Part shown: positions 1 to 9,753 of the stretch, piece after piece | Numbering within the stretch: the stretch's first letter is position 1 | Layout of the letters: each line of letters begins with the position of its first letter | NCBI RefSeq assembly: GCF_017834145.1 | Contig: NZ_JAFIDA010000001.1 | Location: 1,178,001-1,242,000, forward strand | DNA: 64,000 nucleotides | Reading direction: 5' to 3' | Source: Leucobacter exalbidus | GTDB lineage: Bacteria > Actinomycetota > Actinomycetes > Actinomycetales > Microbacteriaceae | Position numbers and translations under genes: made by a program | Notes under the pieces: generated by a model | Databases searched by the model: none | What the model saw: only the letters and a program-made list of their open reading frames with translations | Told to the model about the DNA's origin: nothing

Positions 1-285
1 AGCATGTCAACATGGCTTTGGGCATCATATAGTTGAGCAAATTGACGCACCGCTGATTACATTTCATGCGATCACTGTGTCAGAGCGGCAATCAGACAGA
101 GCACCTATGTATCGATTATCGGAATTTAGCGATACGCCCGTTGTATTCGAATATTCCGATAACGCCTCCCCTGGCTCCCTGCACCATGCCATTCACGAGG
201 CTCCGCTGTGCAGCAGTCACGAGCAACTAGCGCGAGGGACTCGGCGGCGCGATCCGAATCAGCTCCAGATCGCGCCGCCTCACCA
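1..285. other. Window edge, no supported gene
   Basis: I see no convincing gene here. A short rightward open frame from about 77 has no family resemblance, unusual composition for this genome and no good ribosome binding site. The one notable structure is an inverted repeat listed separately. Confidence 0.5.
116..162. repeat. Inverted repeat, perfect 10-bp arms
   Basis: TTATCGGAAT at 116-125 is matched by ATTCCGATAA at 153-162 with a 27-bp spacer. It lies in AT-richer sequence beyond the stop of the leftward gene at 286. It could be an operator pair or a weak terminator; no U-tract follows. Confidence 0.4.
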
Positions 286-957
286 CTAGCTGCGACGCAC
301 ATCACTCGGATCGTAGGTGGGCTTGCCCAGTGCTTCTTGGTGCGTGCGATAGGAGCGCGGGTCGAGCCCCGCGTCGGCCAGCTCGCGTGCCCGCTCGGGA
401 TAACTGAACACTTCAGGCAGTTCGCCTCGCTTCAGCCGCTGCAGAGCCTCGCCCCTCACCTGCGAGCCCGGGTGCACGAAGCCGTGCGGTTCAAATTGGA
501 AGAGGTTCCAGCACCAGGCCGTGGCTTCAGCATACGAAAACCCTCGCCAGCGCCCCTCCGTGACTAATTGCTCTGCGGTGTCCGCCGCGTAAGCCGCCTC
601 GATCTTTCTCCACCCGAGCGCTAAGCGTTCTGCTGCGGCCCGAGATTTCTCGTTGTCGTGCGCGCCCTTGATCGCGGCCACGTGTGCGGCCACTTCTGCA
701 TAGGTCAACTGTTCGACGCTGCCGTCGTCAGCCACTCGAGTGAACTGTGCCGGTTCACACGACCGCAGAAAGTTTTCAACCCGGGCCAGTTTCACGCGTT
801 CGCTTCCCGTGAGGTTCGACCCTGATTCGGTGCCCAAACCCAGCCCGGTCCACCACGGCGCACGCGCGTGCGATGCGGCGCTGCGCGACCCGAGAGCTTC
901 AGCGGCGGTGCGGGCTCCGGCCGAGCGAATTTCGTTGAGGGTATGAGAATCAAACAT
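286..957 (-). CDS. Hypothetical protein, 223 aa
   Basis: I do not recognise this protein. It is soluble-looking with no signal peptide or membrane segment. It is rich in Ala, Glu and Arg, with a predicted mostly helical middle and a Trp/Phe-rich stretch around residues 140-160 (AWCWNLFQFEPHGFVHPGSQ). The ATG at 957 is preceded by a GGAGAGG-type ribosome binding site about 11 nt upstream, which supports this start. It is transcribed away from xylA, and the two share a roughly 290-bp intergenic region. Codon use is typical of the surrounding core genes, so I think it is a real gene of unknown function. Confidence 0.7.
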   Translation of the reverse strand: MFDSHTLNEIRSAGARTAAEALGSRSAASHARAPWWTGLGLGTESGSNLTGSERVKLARVENFLRSCEPAQFTRVADDGSVEQLTYAEVAAHVAAIKGAHDNEKSRAAAERLALGWRKIEAAYAADTAEQLVTEGRWRGFSYAEATAWCWNLFQFEPHGFVHPGSQVRGEALQRLKRGELPEVFSYPERARELADAGLDPRSYRTHQEALGKPTYDPSDVRRS

Positions 958-1175
958 GGGGCAGCGCCCCTCTCCGGGGCATTCACCCCATCGAATCTTG
1001 TAGCGCGAGAATTCGCGTTACCCGTTCTTCCCCTGGGACACCCGGGAATCGATGGATTCGGGTTGTCGCGTAACCGGCCAGGTACCTACGGTTACGACTC
1101 TTGAACGTGAAACACACGCTAGCACAGGGCAACGACAACCGGCAGAATTCCTACGCCAGATTGCTTCGGCGACCA

Positions 1176-1220
1176 TAGACACCCCGCCCAAAATGCTATA
1201 TGTTGTCATCAACTACATAT
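1176..1220 (+). promoter_or_regulatory. Candidate xylA promoter/operator region
   Basis: About 30 bp upstream of the xylA start lies an imperfect palindrome, ATATGTTG (1198-1205), TCAT, CAAC, TACATAT (ending 1220), overlapping a TATATG -10-like element at 1197-1202. TAGACA at 1176-1181 could be a weak -35. An operator for the ROK repressor is plausible from context only; the sequence does not match the repeats in front of the transporter operon. Confidence 0.35.
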
Positions 1221-1249
1221 CCATGTTTTGTTATCGCAAAGGAGCGATT

Positions 1250-2437
1250 ATGGTTCAGCCCACCCGCGAGGATCGTTTTTCATTTGGCCTGTGGACCTTC
1301 GGGTGGCAGGCCCAAGATCAGTTCGGTGGCCCGACGCGTTCGGCCGTTGACACCGTCGAATCGGTGCACAAGCTCGCCGAAATGGGCGTCTGGGGCATGA
1401 CGTTCCACGACGACGACCTGTTCGCATTTGAGAGCACCGACGCCGAGCGTCGCCGCGAGATCGACCGCCTCAAAACCGCGCTCGACGACACTGGCCTCGT
1501 GATCCCCATGATCACCACCAACCTCTTCAGCCACCCCGTGTTCAAGGATGGCGGCTTCACGTCCAACGACCGCTCGGTGCGCCGCTTCGCCCTGCGCAAG
1601 GTGCTGCGCAACATCGATCTCGCCGCCGAAGTAGGCGCCGAAACGTTCGTGATGTGGGGCGGCCGCGAGGGCAGCGAATACGACTCGGCCAAGGATGTGC
1701 AGGCGGCGCTCGCCCGCTACCGCGAATCGGTCAACCTGCTCACCGAGTACGTCACCGAAAAGGGCTACAACATTCGCTTCGCGATTGAGCCCAAGCCCAA
1801 CGAGCCCCGCGGCGACATTCTGCTGCCCACGCTCGGCCACGCCCTCGGCTTCATTGAGACGCTCGACCGCCCCGATCTCGTCGGCATCAACCCCGAGACC
1901 GGTCACGAGCAGATGGCGGGCCTCAACTTCACGCACGGCATTGCGCAGGCCCTCGATGCCGGCAAGCTCTTCCACATCGACCTCAACGGTCAGCGCAGCA
2001 TCAAGTTCGATCAAGATCTCGTGTTCGGTCACGGCGATCTGCAGAACGCGTTCTCGCTCGTCGATCTGCTCGAGTTCGGCTCCCCCACCGGCGGCCAGAC
2101 CTACACCGGCCCCCGCCACTTCGACTACAAGCCCTCACGCACCGAGGATTCGAAGGGTGTCTGGGATTCAGTCAGCGCCAACATGCGCATGTACCTGCTC
2201 CTCAAGGAGCGTGCCGCGGCTTTCCGTGCCGACCCCGAGGTTCAGGAGGCACTCGAGGCCGCAAAGGTGGCCGAGCTGCGCCAGCCCACGCTCAACGAGG
2301 GTGAGACGCTGAACGAACTGCTCGCAGACCGCTCAAGCTACGAGGATTTCAACCCGGCGCCCTACTTCGACGGCCGCGGCTTCGGCTTCGTACGCCTGCA
2401 ACAGCTGGCCCTCGAGCACCTCATGGGCGCTCGCTAA
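1250..2437 (+). CDS. xylA: Xylose isomerase
   Basis: XylA interconverts D-xylose and D-xylulose in the cytoplasm, the first step of the isomerase pathway. The 395-residue protein has the short actinobacterial (class I) form. The N-terminal [16 protein letters not shown] region is typical of actinobacterial enzymes. Metal and substrate ligands are visible in [13 protein letters not shown], the GHEQMAG helix, the FHIDLNGQ strand and the HFDYKPSR segment near the end. The frame stays open upstream to 1052, but ATG at 1250 has GGAG seven bases before it and gives the usual N-terminus. xylB follows 78 bp later on the same strand, so the two are probably cotranscribed. The ROK regulator and pentose-type ABC transporter nearby complete a xylose locus. 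Confidence 0.96.
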   Translation: MVQPTREDRFSFGLWTFGWQAQDQFGGPTRSAVDTVESVHKLAEMGVWGMTFHDDDLFAFESTDAERRREIDRLKTALDDTGLVIPMITTNLFSHPVFKDGGFTSNDRSVRRFALRKVLRNIDLAAEVGAETFVMWGGREGSEYDSAKDVQAALARYRESVNLLTEYVTEKGYNIRFAIEPKPNEPRGDILLPTLGHALGFIETLDRPDLVGINPETGHEQMAGLNFTHGIAQALDAGKLFHIDLNGQRSIKFDQDLVFGHGDLQNAFSLVDLLEFGSPTGGQTYTGPRHFDYKPSRTEDSKGVWDSVSANMRMYLLLKERAAAFRADPEVQEALEAAKVAELRQPTLNEGETLNELLADRSSYEDFNPAPYFDGRGFGFVRLQQLALEHLMGAR

Positions 2438-2515
2438 CCACCACATCACCACTGAGCGGGGAGGGCGCAGGCCCTCCCCGCTCCCGTTGTACGCCCCCGC
2501 ACCAAGGAGTCAGGC

Positions 2516-3934
2516 ATGCTCGTCGCCGGCATTGATAGTTCTACCCAAAGCTGCAAGGTGGTCATTTGCGACGCCGGTACCGGTGAGGTGGTGCGGCAGG
2601 GCCGCGCCCCGCATCCCCCCGGCACCGAGGTCGATCCGGCCGCCTGGTGGGAGGCGCTCCAGGTCGCAATCACCGAAGCCGGTGGGTTCAATGATGTCTC
2701 GGCGATCTCGATCGGGGGCCAGCAGCACGGCATGGTGGTGCTCGACGACACGGGCCGCGTCATCAGGGATGCGCTGCTCTGGAACGATACCCGCTCTGCC
2801 CCCGCTGCCGCCCAGCTGCGCGAGGAATATGGTGAGGCCGCCCTCGCCGAGCGCACCGGGCTCGTGCCGGTGGCCTCGTTCACGATCACCAAGCTGCGCT
2901 GGTTGCGCGATACCGAACCGCAGCATGCCGCGCGCGTAGCCGCGGTCGCACTCCCCCACGACTGGCTCACCTGGCGGCTCGCGGGCTTCGGGCCTGCGAG
3001 CGAAAGCCCGAACGGCCCCGATCTTGCGGCACTCACCACCGACCGCTCCGATGCGAGCGGCACCGGGTACTGGAGCGCCCGCACGGGCGCCTACGACCGC
3101 GAGCTACTCGCGGCGGCCCTCGGGCACGACGCGATCGTACCGCGGGTGTTGGGCCCCCTCGAACTGCACGACAGCGGCACCGGATCAGGCCTCGCAAACG
3201 TTCCGGCCGGCATCCCGATTGCGGCCGGTGCTGGCGACAACGCGGCCGCTGCACTTGGGCTCGGGCTCAAGGCCGGTGATGCCGCCATCTCGATCGGCAC
3301 GAGCGGCACCGCGTTTGGGGTAGCGACCGAACCGACCGCCGACGCCTCTGGCACCGTGGCCGGGTTCGCCGATGCCTCCGGGCACTATTTGCCGCTCGTC
3401 GCCACCATGAATGCGGCTCGCGTGCTCGACAGTGTCGCCGAGCTCTTAGGCGTCGATCACGACGAACTGGGTAGGCTTGCCCTCACCTCTGCCCCGGGGG
3501 CTCAGGGGCTCGTGCTGCAGCCTTATTTTGAGGGCGAACGCACCCCCAACCTGCCCGACGCCACCGCCACCCTGTTTGGCATGACGCTTGCGTCAACAAA
3601 GCGCGAGCACCTCGCCCGCGCCGCCATCGAGGGCATGCTGTGTGGGCTCGCGAGTGGGCTGAACGCACTGCAAGACACCGGGCTCACCCCGCGCTCGATC
3701 ACGCTCGTGGGCGGGGCCGCCATGAACCCGGCGATTCAAGAGATCGCCGCCGAGGTGTTCGGGCTGCCCGTGCGGGTACCGAAGCCAGGCGAGTACGTGG
3801 CGCGCGGCGCAGCCCGTCAGGCGGCCTCGGCGCTGCGCGGCGCATGGCAAGACTGGCCGCTCGATCTCGTGCGCGAGCTCGCCCCCGCCCCGCAGCCCGT
3901 GATCCGCGAGCAGTACGCAGCACGCGCCCAGTAA
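2516..3934 (+). CDS. xylB: Xylulokinase
   Basis: This FGGY-family kinase phosphorylates D-xylulose to xylulose 5-phosphate with ATP, feeding the pentose phosphate pathway. It is 472 aa, typical of actinobacterial XylB. Visible features are the N-terminal phosphate loop [12 protein letters not shown], the [14 protein letters not shown] and WNDTRS substrate region (residues about 60-95), ISIGTSGT in the second domain and the C-terminal FGGY-type signature [18 protein letters not shown]. An AAGGAG site sits upstream of the ATG. It follows xylA and ends before a strong hairpin, which makes a two-gene xylAB unit. Confidence 0.95.
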   Translation: MLVAGIDSSTQSCKVVICDAGTGEVVRQGRAPHPPGTEVDPAAWWEALQVAITEAGGFNDVSAISIGGQQHGMVVLDDTGRVIRDALLWNDTRSAPAAAQLREEYGEAALAERTGLVPVASFTITKLRWLRDTEPQHAARVAAVALPHDWLTWRLAGFGPASESPNGPDLAALTTDRSDASGTGYWSARTGAYDRELLAAALGHDAIVPRVLGPLELHDSGTGSGLANVPAGIPIAAGAGDNAAAALGLGLKAGDAAISIGTSGTAFGVATEPTADASGTVAGFADASGHYLPLVATMNAARVLDSVAELLGVDHDELGRLALTSAPGAQGLVLQPYFEGERTPNLPDATATLFGMTLASTKREHLARAAIEGMLCGLASGLNALQDTGLTPRSITLVGGAAMNPAIQEIAAEVFGLPVRVPKPGEYVARGAARQAASALRGAWQDWPLDLVRELAPAPQPVIREQYAARAQ

Positions 3935-4015
3935 CTCGCGGGTGCGCGGCGCGCATACCCGTCTGCACTCCGAAGCTATTGAATTGCGGGCGCAGTAGCT
4001 CCGCACCAACACAAA

Positions 4016-4060
4016 AACGTCGCTGTGTGGGCACCTGATGGGTGCCGACACAGCGACGTT
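4016..4060. terminator. Hairpin between convergent xylB and ectB
   Basis: AACGTCGCTGTGTGGGCACC (4016-4035) pairs with GGTGCCGACACAGCGACGTT ending at 4060, with one mismatch. The palindrome lies between two converging genes and could end transcription from both sides. Confidence 0.8.
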
Positions 4061-4105
4061 GTTGTGGTTTCGGGGCGGCCGCGAGATGGCGGCCAGCCCG
4101 GGGCC

Positions 4106-5371
4106 TTACGCCGAGAGCACCGCCGTGAGTGATTCGCGCACGATCTGCAGACCACGGTCGAGCTCGTCAGCCGTAATGGTGAGGGCAGGCAAGAACTTCA
4201 GCACCTCGTCGTGGGCACCCGAGGTCTCGATGACGAGCCCGCGCGTGAACGCCTCTGCCGAAACCGCACCCGCAAGGGCAGGGTTCTTGGTCGATGCGAT
4301 GCCGTACATCAGGCCGCGGCCGCGCACCGTGAACTCGGCTTCGGGGAACTCCGCGGCAATCGCTTCGAGGGCGGCGCGCAGCTGCGCCTCACGCTCGGCA
4401 ATCGAGTCGGTGAACGCGGTGTCAGCCCAGTAGGTTTCGAGGGCGGCGCGTGCCGAAATGAAGGCGAGGTTGTTACCGCGGAAGGTGCCGGTGTGTGCGC
4501 CGGGCTCCCACACATCGACCTCTGCGCGCAGCAGCACGAGGGCCATCGGCAGACCCGAAGCCGAGATCGACTTCGAGACGGTAACGAGGTCGGGCACGAT
4601 GCCAGCGGCTTCGAAGCTGAAGAAGTCGCCACTGCGACCCACGCCAGCCTGAATCTCGTCGAGGATCAGCAGAATGCCGCGAGCCTCGGTGATTTCGCGC
4701 AAGCGACGCAACCAAGCAATGCTTGCCACGTTGATGCCGCCCTCGCCCTGAATCGCTTCGACGATCACGGCGGCGGGCAGGTCGACCCCTGATCCGGGAT
4801 CATCAAGCAGGCGCTCGAGCAGATCGAGAGTGTCGACGTTGTCGCCGAGGTAGCCGTCGTAGGGCAGACGGGTGACGTCGCCGAGCGAGACACCGCCGGC
4901 CGCACGGTACTTCTTGTTGCTGGTTGCGGCGAGCGCGCCCAGGCTGAGCCCGTGGAAGGCGTTGGTGAAGGCGATGACGTTGGAGCGGCCGGTGGCCTGG
5001 CGTGCGACCTTGAGGGCGGCTTCTACAGCGTTGGCCCCGGTGGGGCCGGTGAACTGGATCTTGTAGTCGAGACCGCGCGGGGCAAGCACAATGCGCTGGA
5101 ACGCTTCGATGAAGTCGCGCTTAGCGACGGTGGCCATGTCGAGGCCGTGGATGATGCCGCCGCTTTGCAGGTACTCGATGAGTGCCTGCGTGAAGATCGG
5201 GTTGTTGTGCCCGTAGTTGAGCACGCCAGCACCGGCGAAGAAGTCGAGGTATTCCTTGCCGTCTTCGGTGTGCAGGGTCGAGCCCTGCGCCTGCTCGAAC
5301 ACTACCGGGAACGAGCGAACGTATCCGCGTACCTCAGATTCGAAGCGGTCAAAAATTTCAAGGCCAGTCAC
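4106..5371 (-). CDS. ectB: Diaminobutyrate-2-oxoglutarate aminotransferase
   Basis: This class-III PLP aminotransferase converts aspartate semialdehyde to L-2,4-diaminobutyrate using glutamate. The sequence follows EctB closely: FAGAGVLNYGHNNP, IQFTGPTGANAVEAALK, the FHGLSLGALAATSN region, the PLP-binding ILDEIQAGVGRSG and the Schiff-base lysine in VTVSKSISASGLP. GTG at 5371 is chosen because AAGGAG lies seven bases before it and the 421-aa product begins TGLEIFDRFESEV as expected. The open frame extends 34 residues further upstream with unrelated sequence. No ectA, ectC, lysine-type decarboxylase or siderophore gene is in the window. Diaminobutyrate is a diagnostic peptidoglycan residue in several Microbacteriaceae, so a cell-wall role is a reasonable inference; a siderophore or compatible-solute role is the alternative. 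Confidence 0.9.
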   Translation of the reverse strand: MTGLEIFDRFESEVRGYVRSFPVVFEQAQGSTLHTEDGKEYLDFFAGAGVLNYGHNNPIFTQALIEYLQSGGIIHGLDMATVAKRDFIEAFQRIVLAPRGLDYKIQFTGPTGANAVEAALKVARQATGRSNVIAFTNAFHGLSLGALAATSNKKYRAAGGVSLGDVTRLPYDGYLGDNVDTLDLLERLLDDPGSGVDLPAAVIVEAIQGEGGINVASIAWLRRLREITEARGILLILDEIQAGVGRSGDFFSFEAAGIVPDLVTVSKSISASGLPMALVLLRAEVDVWEPGAHTGTFRGNNLAFISARAALETYWADTAFTDSIAEREAQLRAALEAIAAEFPEAEFTVRGRGLMYGIASTKNPALAGAVSAEAFTRGLVIETSGAHDEVLKFLPALTITADELDRGLQIVRESLTAVLSA

Positions 5372-5539
5372 AGATATCTCCTTGGTACGAGGGAGCGGGA
5401 TCAAGCCGCTGGCTCCCCGGTTGAACAGCAACTGTTCATTGCTTGTTGCGGTGCGAAGTGTAGGGGTACACACTTCGGGCGTAAGACCCGCACGCGATCA
5501 TCTACTCAGGTAGTTTACCCGCTGTACATGACAGCCGCG

Positions 5540-6724
5540 TTACCGCGCCCGGTTCTCGCCGAACCCAGCCGGGTTCGTGAGCACGGTCTCGAAGATGCGT
5601 TCGCCGGCACCCACGAGCACTTCGTGGGAGCCGAGGCCGCCGCGCACCAGCTCGACGTGCGCGGCCAGCTGGTGAAACGATCGCTGGGCGATGCGCTGCC
5701 GCAGGCGCTCGGGCCTGGCTTCAAACAGAGATGAGAGAAACCCGCCGAGCACGATGAGCTGCGGCGCGAATGAGCTAATGAGGGTGGCAATGCCGTCGCC
5801 GAGCCAGTCGATTTGGCGGTCGATTTCGCGGGCGAGATCTGCGTCTTGATTGTCGATGAGTGCGCGCTCGAACTCATCGGCATCGAGGGAGGGTGTGCCC
5901 ATGGTTTTGAGCAGTTCGCCGCGGTTCACGAAGCGCTCGAGGCAGCCGCGTTGGCCGCAGAAGCACGGTGGCCCCGCGGGGTCGATGACGATGTGCCCAA
6001 ACTCGGCGCCGTAGCCGCGGTAGCCGCGCACCGCGTGGCCGTGCACGTAGGCTCCGCCGCCGATGCCGCCGGCAGATCCGTTGAGGTAGAGCATGTGGTT
6101 GACGCCGCGGCCCGGGCCAAACTGGCGCTCGGCGATCGCCCCCAGCTGGGCGTCGTTGGCGACCACGACCGGGGTGTCGAAGCGGGCCTCGAGCATCTCA
6201 CCAAAGGGCACTTCAGACCAGCCGAGGTTGGGGGCGAGGGTGACGGTGCGGGTGGGGGCCTCGACGAGCGCCGGCACCGCGGCACCTAAGCCGATAAAGC
6301 GGTAGGGGCCGGGGAACTCCGCGTGGAGATCGGTGACAACCTCGGCAATCACGTCGATGGTCTGCTCGGGGGTGTGCCCCACTTGCATGCTGCGGCGCAC
6401 GCGTTTGTGCACCACCCCGCCGAGGCCAATCACGGCGACGATAATCGCGTCGACGTCGGGGTAGACGACGATGCCCACGATGTGGGTATTGATGGCCACG
6501 ATGGGGCTGGGGCGCCCCACCCCGAGGCGTTCTTCGGGCAGCGCTTCAGATGCGAGACCCACATCGATCAGTTCGGCGACGAGCGCCGCGATCGTCGACC
6601 GGTAGAAGCCCGTGAGCCGCGTGAGTTCAGCACGCGACTGCGGGCCGTCGTAGTGCAGCGCACTGAGTACTCGCACGAGATTGCCGCGCCGCACCTGCTC
6701 GTTGCTGCGTTGATGCTGGTTCAT
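5540..6724 (-). CDS. ROK-family transcriptional repressor (XylR/NagC type)
   Basis: The 394-aa protein has an N-terminal MarR-like winged helix (residues about 15-75, SRAELTRLTGFYRSTIAALVAEL) and a ROK sugar-kinase-like domain. The ROK zinc motif CFCGQRGCLE is intact, preceded by GYRGYGAEFGHI, and the phosphate-binding glycines in the GSAGGIGGG stretch are kept. Proteins of this type bind DNA and release it on binding a sugar. It diverges from the ChvE-type transporter operon and is close to xylAB, so a xylose-responsive repressor is the natural inference. ectB lies downstream in the same direction after about 170 bp. Confidence 0.88.
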   Translation of the reverse strand: MNQHQRSNEQVRRGNLVRVLSALHYDGPQSRAELTRLTGFYRSTIAALVAELIDVGLASEALPEERLGVGRPSPIVAINTHIVGIVVYPDVDAIIVAVIGLGGVVHKRVRRSMQVGHTPEQTIDVIAEVVTDLHAEFPGPYRFIGLGAAVPALVEAPTRTVTLAPNLGWSEVPFGEMLEARFDTPVVVANDAQLGAIAERQFGPGRGVNHMLYLNGSAGGIGGGAYVHGHAVRGYRGYGAEFGHIVIDPAGPPCFCGQRGCLERFVNRGELLKTMGTPSLDADEFERALIDNQDADLAREIDRQIDWLGDGIATLISSFAPQLIVLGGFLSSLFEARPERLRQRIAQRSFHQLAAHVELVRGGLGSHEVLVGAGERIFETVLTNPAGFGENRAR

Positions 6725-6833
6725 GCACGCTTCCGTTATGAGGTTCTGGCTCGCGCTCCGTTGCCCGAGATCTGTACTCCTACGACGTTCTCAGTATTGG
6801 GGCCCGAAATCAAGCTCACGCGGCATGTGTAAC

Positions 6834-6938
6834 AAGTCGGAAACGATCAGGCATATGCGTGCGGTTTTGGACTTGACACGCCCACCCCTCGCGAATAGGT
6901 TGTTAGGCACGACAAATAGCCGACACAGAAGTCGGAAA
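6834..6938 (+). promoter_or_regulatory. Transporter promoter flanked by direct repeats
   Basis: TTGACA (6873-6878) and TAGGTT (6896-6901) are separated by exactly 17 bp and point toward chvE. The 10-mer AAGTCGGAAA occurs upstream at 6834-6843 and downstream at 6929-6938, bracketing the promoter. The second copy is also part of an inverted repeat CCGAC (6920-6924) / GTCGG (6931-6935). The arrangement suits a looping or two-site repressor such as the divergently encoded ROK protein. Confidence 0.6.
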
Positions 6939-6980
6939 TGCGTTCAGATCAGATGTTGTTCAGAGAGGAACACCCATCCC

Positions 6981-8111
6981 ATGAAGACCAAACGCGCCCT
7001 CGCGGCTCTCGCCCTGGTGGGCACCGCCGCACTCGGGCTTTCAGCCTGCACCTCAAGCCCCGCTTCCTCGGGTGAAGCCGCAGCGGGCGGCGACGCCGCA
7101 GGCGTCGAATGCAACGTCGGCATCTCGATGCCCACGCGCAGCCTCGAGCGCTGGATCAATGACGGCGAGCAGTTGCAGGCCGCCCTCAAGGATGCCGACT
7201 GCACCACCGACCTGCAGTACGCAGACAACAAGACCGATCAGCAGATCTCGCAGATTCAGAACCAGATCGCCGGCGGCTCAAAGATTCTCGTGATCGCGGC
7301 CATCGACGGCGAAGCCCTCGCCCCCGTGCTCGCCGACGCCAAGAAGCAAGACGTCACGGTGATCGCGTACGACCGTCTCATCAACGGCAGCGAGAACGTC
7401 GACTACTACGCCACGTTCGACAACTACCAGGTGGGCCAGCTGCAGGGCGAGTACATCGTCGAGACCCTCGGCCTCGAGGGCACCAGCGAGACGTTCAACC
7501 TCGAACCGTTCGCCGGCAGCCCCGATGACAACAACGCCAAGTACTTCTTCTCGGGCGCCTGGGATGTGCTGCTGCCCTACATCGAGAGCGGCACCCTCGT
7601 GGTCCCCTCGGGCAAGTCACCTGCGACAGTCGATGACTGGGCCTCGATCGGCATTCAGGGCTGGGATTCGGCCAAGGCACAGGCCGAGATGGATAACCGC
7701 CTCTCATCGTTCTACACGGGCGACGAGAAGGTCGACGTCGTGCTCTCCCCCAACGACAGCCTCGCCATCGGCATCATCGCGTCGCTGAAGTCGGCCGGCT
7801 ACAAGCCCGGCGCCGACTACCCCGTACTCACGGGGCAGGACGCCGATAAGGCAAACGTAAAGGCCATCCTCGACGGCCAGCAGTCAATGACCGTGTGGAA
7901 GGACACCCGCACCCTGGGCGACCGCGTATTCGAGATGACGCAGTCGATCGTGGCAGGCGAAGAGCCCGAGGTCAACGACACCGAAACATACGACAACGGC
8001 AAGAAGGTTGTGCCCTCCTACCTGCTGCCGCCTGAGACGGTCACCGAAGACGTTGTGCAGACGAAGCTGATTGATTCGGGCTTCATCAAGGCCAGCGACG
8101 TCGGGCTCTAA
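6981..8111 (+). CDS. chvE: Multiple-monosaccharide ABC transporter, binding lipoprotein (ChvE/XylF type)
   Basis: This is the extracytoplasmic sugar-binding protein of a pentose/hexose importer. It has a lipoprotein signal with lipobox LSAC (Cys about residue 24) followed by a Ser/Ala linker. The periplasmic-binding-protein fold has ChvE-like motifs: VGISMPTRSLERW, QYADNKTDQQISQIQNQI, VIAYDRLI and VLTGQDADKANVKAI. ATG at 6981 follows AGAGGAA and gives the signal peptide; the frame is open upstream but lacks a signal there. A strong intercistronic hairpin separates it from the ATPase gene, as is common where the binding protein is needed in excess. The neighbouring xylAB genes suggest xylose among its substrates. 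Confidence 0.92.
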   Translation: MKTKRALAALALVGTAALGLSACTSSPASSGEAAAGGDAAGVECNVGISMPTRSLERWINDGEQLQAALKDADCTTDLQYADNKTDQQISQIQNQIAGGSKILVIAAIDGEALAPVLADAKKQDVTVIAYDRLINGSENVDYYATFDNYQVGQLQGEYIVETLGLEGTSETFNLEPFAGSPDDNNAKYFFSGAWDVLLPYIESGTLVVPSGKSPATVDDWASIGIQGWDSAKAQAEMDNRLSSFYTGDEKVDVVLSPNDSLAIGIIASLKSAGYKPGADYPVLTGQDADKANVKAILDGQQSMTVWKDTRTLGDRVFEMTQSIVAGEEPEVNDTETYDNGKKVVPSYLLPPETVTEDVVQTKLIDSGFIKASDVGL

Positions 8112-8122
8112 CCCCCACTCGC

Positions 8123-8156
8123 GTGTGCCGGGCAGGAAGCTTCCTGCCCGGCACAC
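8123..8156 (+). terminator. Intercistronic palindrome after chvE
   Basis: A perfect 17-bp inverted repeat, GTGTGCCGGGCAGGAAG followed directly by its complement, ends eight bases before a short T-run (GTTTTTC). It lies between genes of one operon, so it probably acts as a partial terminator or mRNA-stabilising stem that raises binding protein over ATPase and permease. Confidence 0.8.
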
Positions 8157-8211
8157 TGCACGTTTTTCGATCTTAACTTTTCAGTAGTTCGGCCTATACC
8201 CAGGAGGTCTC

Positions 8212-9753
8212 ATGCCCGAACCTACGATTCTTGACATGCGTGACATCGTCAAAGAATTTCCCGGCGGCGTGCGCGCGCTCGACGGCGTCTCACTGAGCGT
8301 CACGGCTGGCGAGGTGCATGCGATCTGCGGCGAGAACGGCGCAGGCAAATCCACCCTGATGAAGGTGCTCTCGGGCGTCTACCCGCACGGCAGTTACCAG
8401 GGCAGCATCAGCTTTGATGGCCACCCGGCCGAGTACCGCAACATCACCGACAGCGAAGCCGACGGCATCGTCATCATTCATCAGGAGCTCGCGCTCAGCC
8501 CCTACCTGTCGATCGCCGAGAACCTGTTCTTGGGCAACGAGCGCGCCAAGCGCGGCATCATCGATTGGAACCGCACCAACCTCGAAGCCATGGTGCTGCT
8601 CGAGCGCGTGGGCCTGTCTGAAAACCCGGCGACCCCCGTGCAGCAGTTGGGCGTGGGCAAACAGCAGCTCATCGAGATCGCTAAGGCGCTCGCCAAAGAC
8701 GTAAAGTTGCTCATCCTCGACGAGCCCACCGCGGCGCTCAACGACGACGACAGCGCACACCTGCTGCAGCTCATCGACCAGCTACGCACGCAGGGCATCA
8801 CCTGCATCATCATTTCCCACAAACTCAAAGAGATCCAAGAGATCGCCGACTCCGTCACCATCATTCGCGACGGCAAGACGATCGAGACCTTCTCCATGAG
8901 CGAGGAGGGCGCAAGCGAGGCCCGCATCATTCGTTCAATGGTGGGCCGCGAGCTCTCGCAGCTCTTCCCCGCGCACGTTCCCAACATCGGCGCAGAAATG
9001 CTGCGGGTGGAGGGGTGGACGGTACGACACCCGCAAGACCACGACCGCCTCGTCGTTGACGACGCCAGCTTCTCGGTGCGCGCGGGCGAGATCGTCGGGT
9101 TCGCCGGTCTCATGGGCGCGGGCCGCACCGAGCTCGCAATGAGCATCTTCGGCCACAGCTACGGCACCGTCCTCTCAGGTCACGTCTATAAAGACGGGGT
9201 CGAGATTCACACCCGCACGATTCCCGAGGCCATTTCACACCGCATCGCCTACGTCACTGAAGACCGCAAGCGCTACGGCCTCAACCTCATCGAATCGATC
9301 ACCTCGAACATCACGATCGCGGGTATCGGCGCCGTCTCCAAGCGCGGCATCATCAACCCATACCGCGAGAACTCGATCGCCGAGGGTTTTCGCACCCGCA
9401 TGGGCATCAAAACCCAAAGCGTCGCAACTCACACCGGCAAGCTCTCGGGCGGCAACCAGCAGAAGGTAGTGCTGTCGAAGTGGCTGCACACCGGGCCCGA
9501 CGTGCTCATTCTCGATGAGCCCACCCGCGGCGTCGACGTCGGCGCGAAGCACGAGATCTACACTGTCATCAACGAGCTCGCCCAGCAGGGCAAAGCCATC
9601 GTTGTTATTTCTTCTGAGCTGCCCGAACTGCTCGGCCTCTCAGATCGCATCTACACCATTGCCGAGGGCCAGGTCACAGGTGAACTCCCCCGCGCAGAAG
9701 CCACCCAAGAAGCCTTGATGACCCTCATGACTTCACGAAAGGATCGCAGCTGA
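8212..9753 (+). CDS. mmsA: Multiple-monosaccharide ABC transporter, ATPase (MmsA/GguA)
   Basis: The 513-aa protein contains two ABC ATPase domains in tandem, as in sugar importers of the CUT2 class. The first has Walker [10 protein letters not shown], a Q-loop at [17 protein letters not shown] as signature and Walker [12 protein letters not shown]. The second begins at about residue 260, has a divergent Walker A (GLMGAGRTE), signature LSGGNQQK and Walker [17 protein letters not shown]. It energises uptake of the sugar bound by the ChvE homologue. AGGAGG precedes the ATG, and the stop codon overlaps the permease start by one base (TGATG). Confidence 0.94.
   Translation: MPEPTILDMRDIVKEFPGGVRALDGVSLSVTAGEVHAICGENGAGKSTLMKVLSGVYPHGSYQGSISFDGHPAEYRNITDSEADGIVIIHQELALSPYLSIAENLFLGNERAKRGIIDWNRTNLEAMVLLERVGLSENPATPVQQLGVGKQQLIEIAKALAKDVKLLILDEPTAALNDDDSAHLLQLIDQLRTQGITCIIISHKLKEIQEIADSVTIIRDGKTIETFSMSEEGASEARIIRSMVGRELSQLFPAHVPNIGAEMLRVEGWTVRHPQDHDRLVVDDASFSVRAGEIVGFAGLMGAGRTELAMSIFGHSYGTVLSGHVYKDGVEIHTRTIPEAISHRIAYVTEDRKRYGLNLIESITSNITIAGIGAVSKRGIINPYRENSIAEGFRTRMGIKTQSVATHTGKLSGGNQQKVVLSKWLHTGPDVLILDEPTRGVDVGAKHEIYTVINELAQQGKAIVVISSELPELLGLSDRIYTIAEGQVTGELPRAEATQEALMTLMTSRKDRS

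Noticed and set aside
77-289. 70-codon frame at the window start
   Set aside because: No ribosome binding site or family resemblance; it spans an inverted repeat and reads as non-coding.
1280-2119. 279-codon minus-strand frame
   Set aside because: Antisense shadow of xylA; composition follows the reverse complement of XylA codons.
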